Origin: Echinococcus granulosus
Lineage: Eukaryota; Platyhelminthes; Cestoda; Cyclophyllidea; Taeniidae
NCBI RefSeq assembly: GCF_000524195.1
Contig: NW_020170411.1
Coordinates: forward strand, 267,736-331,735
DNA length: 64,000 nt
Direction of reading: 5' to 3'
The notes beneath the pieces are model-generated. The model did not search any database. It saw only the letters and a program-made list of their open reading frames with translations, and had not been told where the DNA came from. This document shows positions 1 through 10,633 of this stretch, piece after piece (position 1 is the stretch's first letter; the number at the start of each line of letters is the position of its first letter). Position numbers and translations under genes: made by a program.

Positions 1-854
1 TAATTCACCTATGTAATCAATTAAAGCAAAATTATGAATGTTTGCCCCAAAATTTTGCCTTGCTTGTCTGAAATTACTGAAATAATAAGTAAGATTCCTC
101 ATTTACGCCTGTCGATAGTCTTTTCTCATCTTTTATAGATCCAACAGCATGCCGACCTCTAATAATTGCTTCAGCCATTGGATGTACATAAACAAGGCAA
201 ATTTATTTCTACGTATTTTAATTTGAGCTTTTTAGTGAAAATAGCAACTGACTAATCGCTTGTCATAGAATGTAGCCTCTGTTAGGAGATGCGACATTTG
301 CCGACTGTACTGTAGGCCCCCTGGTCTCCCTTGAAGTCATGAGGAGTCTCATCGGCATGGCAAAAAGTACATTACTGGCGCACAGAGAGGGCGGTAGTCT
401 AAATGCATGCTCTGTAAGGTATACTACTTAGTAGAAATATAATCGGTGTTTGCAAAATAAACGCCGATTTTAATAAACCGTCGCAGCTTCCCAGTGCCAT
501 CAAAGAGGTCTTAACAGGTGGGCTGGGTGATGCCTACCTCCGCAGCGAGAACCCGCACCCCTCACTGCCAAAGAACAGCTAAACCCCCCCCCCCATCTCA
601 TTTAAGGCTTCAAGTATGGACTCTAGGCTGAACCACCAGTCGTAAGTGGCTTCACATCTACGCCCGCACACCCACCATTATGGGCCCCCAGGAGAGGTAA
701 AAAGTTGCGTCGACAACACATCGGTATTGCAAAGCGATCCTCCACACCACATAGCCTCTACGATGTATAGATACATTGAATGTCGTTTCTGGTGACCACA
801 AAAAAAAAAAAAACAAAACAAAAAACCGATTTAAGGACGCAATCGGGCATTTAC
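1..854. other. Intergenic, no gene seen
   Basis: AT-rich DNA downstream of the TAF10 stop. I see no exon with family similarity. It holds a C12 tract near 577-588, an A-rich run near 799-826, and a possible degenerate copy of the dispersed repeat at about 311-395, listed separately. Confidence 0.6.
311..395 (+). repeat. Possible degenerate copy of the TGTAG-type dispersed repeat
   Basis: The segment starts TGTAG and keeps a CTCCCTTGAAG block, a GGCATGGC block and a TGGCGC block in the same order as the fuller copy at 3681. Similarity is patchy and judged by eye, so this copy is tentative. Confidence 0.3.
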
Positions 855-1681
855 TCATATATAGTAGGGCGGACGCGCCACATGAATGCCTCGATCGCGC
901 AGGGCCGCCACAAGATCCTCCACAGTTAGCGTGACACGCTTCTCCACCTTTCCCGACGCTGAGGGCTTAGACTGGGCTGGACAAAAGACAAATAGGTGCG
1001 CACGCATCAAACAATTGTGTAATAGATGCCGTATATCGATCGATAGCAAGAGAATTATACCAAACCCAACAGTTTTTACAACAGCAAACATGTGCTGACC
1101 CTGTTTAGTATCAATACTCTGCTCTATATATGTAAATCTCAAAAGCGAATGAAAAAAATTATACAAGAAAGTATTCTGACCACCATAGCTAACGTAAGCA
1201 ACGAGTGTAACATGGACGCTGCAGATGTACCTTGTGGTTTATTATCCTCTGGAGGCGCAAGAGCATTGCCCGCCTCTTTCGAAGCAGAAGGAGTGCCGGC
1301 TTTGGTGAGAAGACCGGTGTTTTGGGCATTTGAGAGCTTCCAGTGTACCATGGTGTCGGAAAGAATGTCGGAAAGGAACTTTTCGGCGGCTAGACTAACC
1401 AAACGGGCTAATCGGGCGTCTCCTTCGCCCGCCTCTAGACGCACCCCAGCGGACTCCAACAGGAGTATAGACACACGATCGGGTATCTATCAATATAGGG
1501 AAGAAAATTACTAGCAAACACATTAACGTACCGTGGGTTGGATATGTTCTAAGCGAGTATACAGCTCATTCAAAAGATCAGGCTCATTGCTATTCTGGTT
1601 GGTTGCATCGTCTACGGATGACGAACTGCCAATTAAAGAGGCGCCACGACGCACTGGTGCTCCAGACCCGCCCAGTGTCAT
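855..1681 (-). CDS. TAF10: TFIID/SAGA subunit TAF10
   Basis: TAF10 is a histone-fold subunit shared by TFIID and SAGA; it pairs with TAF3, TAF8 or SUPT7L in the nucleus. I infer three exons: 1532..1681, 1231..1486 and 855..976, with GT-AG introns and matching phases (528 nt, 175 aa). The histone-fold part begins with QPTIPDRVSILLLESAG just across the first junction. It continues with LVSLAAEKFLSDILSDTMVHW and, in the last exon, with KRVTLTVEDLVAALRDRGI and a C-terminal RPPYYI; these match the conserved TAF10 core and its PHYF-type end. The N-terminus is short (about 50 residues, Ser/Asn-rich) compared with vertebrate TAF10. The ATG is the first in the exon and lies 3 nt after a TTCTAG acceptor. 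The gene lies 148 bp downstream of IDI on the same strand. Confidence 0.93.
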
Positions 1682-1696
1682 TCTCTAGAACAAAAA
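1682..1696 (-). promoter_or_regulatory. Splice acceptor directly before the TAF10 ATG (candidate trans-splice site)
   Basis: Read on the minus strand, a TTTTTGTTCTAG acceptor ends 3 nt before the TAF10 ATG, inside the 148 bp gap after IDI. No upstream 5' exon with a donor is evident in the gap, so spliced-leader addition is a reasonable inference. A cis-spliced 5'UTR starting inside or before IDI cannot be excluded. Confidence 0.45.
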
Positions 1697-1829
1697 CCAA
1701 AGTAAATGATCCTCTCACGTTGTTGGTGAAGTCAAAAAGTAACTATAAGTTGGGACAATATATTCCCAATAATAAACAAGGTAATGAGGAAGTAAAATAT
1801 GTATGCGTAGATTAAGATAATCACATTGA

Positions 1830-2728
1830 TTATTTCAGTTCAAAAATGTCAGTTCGGTCCCACAGTTCGCCAACGGCCTGGAGTGAATGAGGTGGTGATA
1901 AGGATACTTTAGCTTCTGCCCACTGCCACATCTTTCTAAGGTATCCGAGGCGCACGATTTTCCGGAACCATGGCGTATAGCAGCAGGGCTCTTTTTCAAC
2001 CAAGGATTCGAGAGAAACGAGGTCCAACCAAGCGGTCGCAGCAACCTCATCGACATCGGGGGCCATGTAGGAACAATCGACTGACAGATTTGGAGGAAGA
2101 ATGCTGGCCAGAAGGTAATCCACTTCCCTCTCGCACCACATATTGTCCTCGGGCTCATTGGAAGCCGAGTAAATAATGCGCGTCAAAAAATGAATATCCT
2201 CAATGGATAAACATCTAGTAATATCAATCCCAAGTTCATGATTTGCCTAAAATAAGGGGAACAAATACATTTTAACAAAGGAGATGGGAGCATTCAAACG
2301 CACAAAGTACCTGTAAGAAGCTAACCTTACGTCGGGCCGCACGTTTAACACCGAGAGCGTTCGCCTCCTCAGTTTCACCATCATAATTAACGCAGGGGTG
2401 ACTACAACAGCTATTAGTCCATAATAATGGAAACGTGAGCTTCGACGTAGAACGTTGTTGTACCAAAAGCTCCAATGAACCAGCAGTTGAAGGTGATGCG
2501 CGAAATATGAACAAACTAAATGCCCGATGTAATAAGCCACCTTTGTAGTGACAATTCTAGGAACTTGGAAAGTGAGAAACCGGAAAACCTTTTTTGAAGC
2601 TGTGAATAGAACACGATCAAAATTGTCCACAACAAGGCATTCATCCTTAGTCATATGCTCATGCTGGATTTGATATTTGTCCACGGTTGAAGCATAGCAT
2701 CTTGGCAAGTTGAGCACATAAAATATGT
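1830..2728 (-). CDS. IDI1: Isopentenyl-diphosphate delta-isomerase (5' end incomplete)
   Basis: This Nudix-fold enzyme interconverts IPP and DMAPP in the mevalonate pathway. Exons seen are 2589..2728, 2326..2556 and 1830..2246. The first carries the [19 protein letters not shown] strand. The second begins [18 protein letters not shown], contains the catalytic-cysteine motif TNSCCSHP and most of the Nudix box (GVKRAARRK), and the third opens ANHELGI. The third also has the metal/catalytic acidic motif CEREVDYLL and the family's TPWF segment. The intron at 2557..2588 is only 32 bp. The first exon seen starts after a TTTACAG acceptor and has no in-frame ATG before a weak internal Met, so at least one upstream coding exon is probably missing. 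Flatworms are known to lack de novo sterol synthesis but keep this pathway for dolichol, quinones and prenylation. Confidence 0.92.
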
Positions 2729-4719
2729 CTGTAAAGACAGAAGATGACAGTCTCCACAACAAAGTTTGTGCTACACTGAACATCAGAACCCACCGTCCTA
2801 AAATATAACACATTCTAATCAAAGTATTTCTAAGCATAAGATATTGGATCAACCATAGGAGACCTCAGTCAAATGCTAAGTTACAGCCAGTATTCAAACA
2901 AGCCAAGAAACAAGAAAGATGCACTAGAACAAGTAAATGTCCTCATATTTTAACTCGACCACAGAGAACACTAACGTAGTAAATTACAAAAGACACCTAT
3001 AACCAATGCCTATAGAAAACAACAAAATACAGGCATTTCATGAATGAAACTATTGATGCTCTAACGCGGTATGTAAGACATCGCATAGAAATTCCATTGA
3101 GCATCATAATGAAGCCGCGCAGCACTTTCGCAGATGCCTCGAGCAACTAAAAAACATAAAAGCTTATGTAAAAACAGTGTCAAAGCAGACGAATTCTCCT
3201 AAGCTACTGTAAATCATAAAAAAGCAGATCAACTATGTCGGACAGCAACACCCCAAACCACCAGAGCACCAGTGTCCACCGGCGATTCGACAAGAGTTGA
3301 AACAGCCGCGCACTCGCATTGTAGATCCAAACGTTCAATGAGTGAACTTTAAACACAGCCTAACAAAATTCCAAATAGAATTAAAGCACAATTAACTTGC
3401 TTTTGAAGAGTTTTTATTATCCCAACTTTTTGGGGAAAGAGCGTGAGTGCCACTAAAATTTTGCGCATTTTGATAACCAAGACAATTATAAATGCAAACC
3501 AAAAAGTTAAACGAAGTATTCACCACTTAAACTCAAAATAATGGCTCTTAAATTTACTGCGGATACCACTTTTAGGGCATTATCTGTCTACAACTTACCT
3601 ATTTTTACTTGTTATAATTATCGCCTGCCCATGTTGCCCACTAACAAGCCATTGAATTTACCAATGCGGTTATTGTATATTGTAGCGTCCCGAGACTCCC
3701 TGAAGACGAAAGAAGACACAACACTCGTGCAGAATATATGTATTCAGCACGGAGAAGGTGTCTGGGCTGTTGGCATGGCCCAAAAGGCCAACCCATCCAG
3801 CGAGGTACAAGGGGGCTAGCTCAAAGTACAAAAGTGGCGCCTCACCAGAACCGAGGGACAAACCACTATCGTATTACAATATAGTATTTACTTTTATGCT
3901 GAACCAAGGGAACACATTGGTCCTCGTAGTTGGCCATTTTGTGGGAAGCCATGATAGCCCGGCTGTGCTTGTATCCTCCTACCCCGCTGCTACACAACAC
4001 TGGTAGTAATATTTTCAGAGTAGTTGTAAGCGTTTTTGTGACTATAGAAAAACTTGACTGCCCTTTTTAGAATATGACGTGATTTTGTTTTTTGTGTGAA
4101 AAGAATTGAGTAGACCTTGGGTTCCCCAAATATTTGTGCGGTTTTATTAATATGAACTTGTTGCCGTAATCGCGTGAGCTAGGCCCAATTACATGCTTTA
4201 AGCAAGTGCTCCAAAACCCCATATTTCGAACATTTTATTTTGGTTTAATTGTACACGCGTGATTACAACTAGGTTCATGGTTATCTGTCGCAAAGTTTAC
4301 CCTTTTGGTATTTTTAACGTCTCATCCAAAAAAAGCATCTTCGGCAAATAAGTTTGTAATTTGCGTTAAAAGTATTTTTGGAATGTTGCCGAAATCTTTG
4401 CAACCTTCTACCTCCTATCTTGCCTCTGGTTTTGTCTTTCGATTAATGCCTATTACATCGCTAAGTATAAATAAAGGCTATTGTCCTATTTGCATCACAA
4501 TCAATTCTACGTAGGCTTTATATCATCTTTAAAGCTGGTACCACACTCCCCTCTTAGTTTCACGGTAATAAAGTGTTTGTTTCTCTTTGTATTTCCAACT
4601 TGGGATCTCAAACCAGTCATGCTAAACTATATTGTTGAGCTATGTTTATTCGTTGCTTGAATTAAGCCGCATATCATCTTATAAGCCATTTCATATCATT
4701 TTTTGCTCCAGCAAACCTA
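2729..4719. other. Gap between IDI and CDK5RAP1; missing IDI exon and a repeat
   Basis: IDI (minus) and CDK5RAP1 (plus) are divergent, so this stretch should hold both promoters and the missing IDI 5' exon. I could not fix that exon. The only other recognisable content is the dispersed repeat at 3681-3994. Confidence 0.5.
3681..3994 (+). mobile_element. LTR/TRIM-like dispersed repeat, best copy
   Basis: The unit starts TGTAGCGTCC and appears to end CCGCTGCTACA, giving 6 bp inverted termini TGTAGC/GCTACA over about 314 bp. Its first 85 bp recur at 15928 (plus strand) and about 200 bp recur at 38471-38260 (minus strand). It has no reliable coding capacity. A TGG triplet lies 6 bp after the end, as in a primer-binding site. 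No target-site duplication is evident. Terminal-repeat retrotransposons in miniature are known from taeniid tapeworms; assigning this unit to that type is inference. Confidence 0.6.
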
Positions 4720-6514
4720 ATGGCGGCCCTACACCTTATATTACCAATGCTGAAACCACTTTCACGATGTGTAATCACAAAGACATTTTGTTCCTTCCGC
4801 AATTTCACTCGTGTCAACAGTGACGCGTGTAAAAGAACCTTTTACATGGAAACCTACGGATGTCAAATGAATTTCAGTGATTCAGAAATAGTTCATTCAA
4901 TTCTAAAAAGTGCGGGGTTCAAAAAAGTCAATGACCTCAGCGAGGTTTGATTTAATAATAATACATTTTTACTTGAAGGCGGATACTGCACTTCTTCTTA
5001 CTTGTGCTATTCGTGAAGGTGCCGAAGAAAAGATATGGCGTCGCATGAGACATTTTCGTTCTTCTTTAAGAAGCAAACATCGTTCACCTCTGTGCATAGG
5101 CATTCTCGGTTGCATGGCCGAACGTCTGAAAGAAAATCTACTTGAGGGATACGAAGTTACTGCAGATTTTGTATGTGGTCCAGATGCCTATCGTGACCTT
5201 CCAAAGTTAATTGAGGACATTCAAGCGAAAGGGTTGAAGGGGGCGTCTCTTGCTCTTTCTCTAGAGGAGACCTATGCCGATGTCAAACCCGTTCGTCAAT
5301 TCGGCCCATCGGCCTTCATTTCAGTGATGCGAGGCTGTGACAATATGTGTTCTTACTGCATTGTTCCTTTTGTTCGTGGAAGAGAGCGTAGTCGGCCCTT
5401 GAAATCTATCATTGAAGAACTATACCAACTCTCCTTCGAGGTATTGCTACTTTCCTCGATTTTGTGACGCAATGATTAAGCCGAATCACCTCTTTTGTTT
5501 AAGGGTGTTAAAGAAGTTATTCTTTTGGGTCAAAATGTAAACAGTTATCGTGATCTCTCGGAGGGCATCGATTCCACTGGCTGCACTACCGATACGCTTG
5601 CTCCTGGCTTCAAGACTGTGTATAAGCAAAAAGTCGGTGGATACCGGTTCATCAGTCTGTTGGACGCAGCAAGCTCTGTTGATTCCAATATGCGCATACG
5701 TTTCACATCCCCCCATCCCAAAGATTTTAATCTCGAAGTGAGTCTACCCCCACCGCTCATTTATATGATTTTATAGGTGCTTCAGCTGATTGCTGAGCGC
5801 CCTAACGTGTGTTCACAACTGCATTTACCGGCGCAATCGGGCAGTTCCCCGGTCCTTGAACGCATGCAACGTGGATACACCAGAGAAGCTTATCTGGAAC
5901 TGGTCAATCGTGCGAAATCGATCATTCCAAGCACGTTGTTACCTTATTCAGACCCGATTCCTTTAGACGTTGCAATCTCCTCGGACTTTATCGCTGGTTT
6001 CTGCGGCGAAACAGAGGACGATCACAATCAAACACTTTCTCTCATAGATCGCGTTTCGTACGCATACGGCTTTTGCTTTCCTTTTAGTCTCAGAGGTGTA
6101 AGTTCTACCCTCCTTTTGCATCTGGATTCTTTTTGCGAAGTGGGTCAATTTTTCTCCGCGATTTTAGAAAACGCGTGCTTTCTACCGATTGGAGGATGAC
6201 GTGCCGGCGGAAATCAAAGCACGCAGACATAACGAGTTGAAATCAGCTCTCCGGTCGGCAGCTCTTCGATTCAATAACTCCCTCATTGGTTCCACAGAAC
6301 TTGTGCTTGTCGAATCGGTAACAGTTGGTTGCTCTCTCCCCTCCTCTGCACGCATGCGATCCGTCGTTTCTTTCTTCCTTTTCAGATTAGCAAAAGATCG
6401 AATGCTGAATTGGCCGGACGCGTGGATGGAGGAGTTAAAGTCATTTTCCCAAAACACCTTCCAGATTCATCTGAAATCCACATAGGTGACTACGTCGCCT
6501 TAAAGGCAAGTTAG
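4720..6514 (+). CDS. CDK5RAP1: CDK5RAP1-type tRNA methylthiotransferase (MiaB family)
   Basis: This radical-SAM enzyme converts i6A37 to ms2i6A37, mainly in mitochondrial tRNAs. Six exons are inferred: 4720..4944, 4979..5440, 5504..5737, 5777..6097, 6168..6317 and 6386..6514 (506 aa). The N-terminal domain has the three iron-sulfur cysteines in YGCQMN (C48), LTCAIRE (C84) and LGCMAE (C120). The radical-SAM cluster is C195-x3-C199-x2-C202 in [14 protein letters not shown]. Later family blocks are [42 protein letters not shown] and, after the fourth intron, [13 protein letters not shown]. The C-terminal TRAM region is short and ends DYVALKAS. About 15 extra residues lie before ISSDFIAGF. The first intron is 34 bp and the third is 39 bp. 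A Thr/Arg/Lys-containing N-terminus could be a mitochondrial presequence. A strong acceptor lies 9 nt before the ATG. Confidence 0.95.
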
Positions 6515-7062
6515 GACTCAATGCTCTATGTAGATCGACGAGATCCAGCACTCGAGAGTGGGGCCTCAATTACTTCAAGTCCTTTTTCTATTAAATGCAC
6601 TTGGGTTCTAGATTGATTCCTGCACTTCCCAAACTCTCCGAGGTACTCCACTCAGAAAAACGAATATAGTGGACTTTTACAAAGATCACTGTGCTCGGCG
6701 CCACGACGCTCGTGGATCGTAGTCTCCATCCCACCGGTTTAACTCGGTGACATAATATATAGTTTAGAGCATGCCTTCAGAGTTTTTTAAATGTTTCTAG
6801 AAACGCCATACCGTTCCTAGACCAGCACCTCACGACCCTTTCGGTAAATCATTACCACAGGCTGCCACCTCGGTACTGAGTATTGGAAAGTAAGAGGTTA
6901 GTTATAAAAGTCTGTCAGCCCCAGGACCGAGCAAGTGATGCGTATGGAAACACATGAAATGCATTAGGCTAACAACACGATAACCGGATATAGATGCATG
7001 AAATGATCCGAAGAATAAAGAAGGGGGGACAGAGGCACTGGTAGCATGGACAGGAGAGATTG
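6515..7062. other. Convergent 3' flank of CDK5RAP1 and caspase
   Basis: Noncoding by eye. It holds a perfect hairpin at 6701-6715 (CCACGA-CGC-TCGTGG) in a locally GC-rich patch. Both neighbouring genes end here, so their 3'UTRs and cleavage sites should lie in this stretch. Confidence 0.5.
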
Positions 7063-10000
7063 TCAGACGATGAAGGCCTTGCGGGTAAGTGTGGAGTTTA
7101 CGCTCACCATCTGCTTACTGCCGTGGGAGTCGCTCTGGCCTGTGTTCGACTCGTAGAGCAGTGCCACTTTGCGTGCCACCACTGTCAATAGTGAGGCCAC
7201 GTCGTGATGCCGGCCTGACTCCTGCGCCGCCTTTATCACCTTGCACAATTCCTGGATGAACCAACTGCCTGCGTGCGAGTTGCGCCAAGCGTAGTAACCT
7301 GCATAATGCATCACGAATACACACGGGCACTTGTAAGTGGTGTTAAATTGTTACACTGAAAGCAACATCTCGAGTCTATTTTAGTCTCTCTCGGCCATAA
7401 AAAACGGGTGAGTCTCCTTGGTTGGCGGTGATTGATTCCATATATGTGTTTCACGAACCAAGGACAGTTTCACTACTACCTCAGGGGCAAGACCTAACCC
7501 TGTCCAAAGAAAAAAAACAGCTTATAAGCATGCTTAGAAGGAGAAACAGCACGAATTGCGTCACCTTTTTATGGGTTTGGGAAGATCGACGACAAATCTA
7601 CTGCTACGACATGAGGATGTGACTGGAAAAAGCCAAGTGGAGGAATGGGGAATGCAAACGTGGGGCACGGCCTACCGGGAAAGGTTGAGTTAGCGACGAA
7701 GATGTCGGCCTCGATGGGGAGCTTTGTGACAAGCACAGAGTCCGAGCTAGCATCCGTAGAGAGAGTGACACCTTTATCGAACTTGCAGCCTCGGCAGGCC
7801 TTAAAGATATGAATGAGAAAAAAAAGGCACGCTTGGTGTTGTTTAAGAGTTCAAAATAAACATCGTTAATCAGCGTTGAAACAAACAACGAACACAGCAA
7901 TGATGGTACAGTGCATCCTGTTTACTAAAACACCTATAACCGGATGAAGAGAGAGGTTCTCGGTGTGCACAGTACTTGTTTCTAAGTTGATTCACTTCTG
8001 ATAGTTCCGGATTTTAAAGTGGCGCTACTGCTGCACAGATCCCGGTGACCCATCACACCCCGCTACATTGTACGGAACTTACGCCAATTAAGACCGAGAA
8101 TTGAATCATATGATAATAGATTTAAGGCCGAAGTGAGCCCCACAAAGTGGTGCAATGATTAAGATAATATTTTAAGACACCGAATGTCACAGAATACGGG
8201 CCTGTCTAACCACAAGGGAAGCTGAGCGTGACGCTAACAGGTGACATCGAGCACTGCAAATTCTGATTTGACAGAACCGGAGAACTAGCGAGGGATGGGA
8301 AAGAAAGTTATTTCTAACACTACCTTCGAGAGGGCAGAAATGTACCTTGGTAAATAGATTGTAGAGCTCCACAGGAAATAGAATTAAATAGATGTAAATG
8401 CAACATAATAAACATTTAGGAATACATTGAACGGTCAAATAGTCAGCTTTAACTGAACCAGACAAAGTATCCTGCATTTGTTGATTAATGTGAGCACTTG
8501 AGAGTGACTAATGGCTTACCTGAACGTTCACTTGAATCAAATTAAATGGTTTTATTATTCGGAGTCCTGGTAACAATGAATACCAGTAAACAGTAAGACT
8601 GCCATTAAACCACTTCCAAACAATGACCTGAGATAAGTTGCGTACGGCCTTTTAATGCGCAAAAAGTGCCACAAACACATGCAGCCGGCTAAACTACGTG
8701 GTGAATTGACAAAAGCAAAACTACACCAGTCGAAACGTCGCCATTAAATTCGAGACCAAATTTCTCAGTCACCATCGGCACATGGAGAGATACAAAAATT
8801 GTAAGTCGTAATAATTGATAACTTCTAGCCCTATGGAGGGAACTAAACAGTTCTGAGTAAATCCTCTGACTTTACAGTGAGATTAGTTGGAGCTACACTT
8901 CTTCATGGAGATTCCCATTATGTAAAATACATCCAACAACGGTCTCAGTGCCACCCAAGACGCACCTGAATAAAGAACATTTTCGGTTTGCCAGCGAGGG
9001 TAGGGCACCTATCGGAGCGGAAGTATCCGATGAGACGATCAACGTTGATGGTCCCGTCGGAGGCGTAGACAATCCCCTCAGCGCCATGGCTAAGGATGAC
9101 GCAAGCAAAGCTGTCGTACTTACTGTGGTTCTGCGATCGCACTGCAAAAAAGAAGCTAGTGGAACCAATCATTCATACACACATCTTGTTCCTGTTGACA
9201 TCATCTTTCGTGAATTTGCAGTGATCGAACAATTGAGTCCACTATGCACGCCTCTGATCAACCATATTGAATGTAATAAACTTTCGCTTTTGGTTGTAAA
9301 TTATCAACCAATTATCTAATTCGCATTCGACCACAAACGCATGTAGGTTGTAGACAACTCTCAACTCAATAAGACTGCCTTAAACAGATTTCCTTTCCAC
9401 AAAAAATCAGTCTCAATCGCTTATTTCCAATGCTTTGCACTGTTTATGACGCGGTAATTGTTTTTAGTAGTTTCAGGCGCACTCTCTTTAAGAGCAATTT
9501 ACCGTTGGATTAAACCCAGAAAATGATTCAAAGCGTATATTCATGAAATTGAGAATTAGGGGTATTTTATCACAAAGCAAATACTGGACTACTAATCTAC
9601 AAGGAAATTGATTAGCAAAAGCAGGCACATTTCCATTTGCTTCACCATAATTTGTGAGAAGGTGCTAAATGATTGTGAGTATCCGAAATAAATAATTTAG
9701 GGACCTCTTTTTAGGTTATTCACCAAGCTTGAGAAAGGTAGTATAAGAAATGAAATCGGATTAAGGGTAGGGAGGACCGGGTCTGCCACACATGGAGCAC
9801 CTGCCACAGACACACAGGTCATTACGTAGTCATAAAATATGGCAGTCTAAATCCCATAAAAAAGCTCACTGATATTTTTTTACCAAGACACGGTTCGCTA
9901 AACGGGTGGTACATACGTGCGCCTAAAATCCTTTTGCAAGAATGAAATATGTCCGAGGCTAATCTTCTACTGAAAATTAAGCATGTTGGAATGTTTGATG

Positions 10001-10633
10001 AATTACGATTCGGGTTTATGGGATACTGCACAGCGATTCTCATTTAGCGAAGTGCGATCACGTCCCAACGACATTTATAACCAACATTAAAAACAGAGAA
10101 TGAATCAAAATAGCACAAATCCACAAAATTTCTCCCAATTCGAATTCAGTTTAGGGTGCTAGAAAAAGAGAATGGTAGAAGATGATGTGGGAGAATGACT
10201 AACCGTCATCAAGAAGAAACTCCATTTTCCGGAGCGTGAGATTGGTAGCGCGGTTAACAGCGTAGCCACAGCGAATGAAAGTGCGTTCGATATTGTCCGC
10301 ATCGACATCGGTGCCGTCACGGCGCTCCTGCCCGGTCTTGGCTGAATCAAAATCGCGCTGGTTGATGAGGAGGCAGACACCGCGCGGATTACTACGATTG
10401 GTAGGGTTCGCCACCCGCGGGTATCCAAGGTCAGGGTCGCAGAGCTCAATCTCGCTGAGGTATCTTCGTCTATCACCACTTCCGATTCCTGTTGTCACTT
10501 CTGCCGGCTTAACGCTTTTCGAAAGCGTCGGTGAGGCCTGGCACGGTGACGTCGTCCCTCGTGGTGTCGGGGACGCCTTACCTCCTGTCGAGGAGCTGGC
10601 AGTCAAAAACAGGAACCCATCACATCTATCCAT
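7063..10633 (-). CDS. Executioner-type caspase, short prodomain
   Basis: Cysteine protease of family C14, cutting after Asp in apoptosis. Four exons with consistent phases are inferred: 10204..10633, 8966..9141, 7676..7799 and 7063..7298 (321 aa). The large subunit has NPRGVCLLINQRDF and RRDGTDVDADNIERTF (the P1-Arg-pocket region). It also has the catalytic His in VILSHG (H162) and the active-site pentapeptide QACRG (C204), which is split exactly by an intron after the Gln. The small subunit has ADIFVANSTFPGYYAWRNS and GSWFIQELCK, the usual substrate-groove residues. About 60-70 low-complexity Ser/Pro/Thr-rich residues precede the core and no CARD or DED is seen, so it resembles caspase-3/7 rather than an initiator. 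The start is the first in-frame ATG; a longer prodomain on an upstream exon is possible. Confidence 0.93.
8015..8066 (+). repeat. Possible 3' remnant of the dispersed repeat
   Basis: A short stretch with AAAGTGGCGC near the start and ACCCCGCTACA at the end resembles the middle and 3' end of the repeat at 3681-3994. It lies in a caspase intron. Too short to be sure. Confidence 0.2.
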
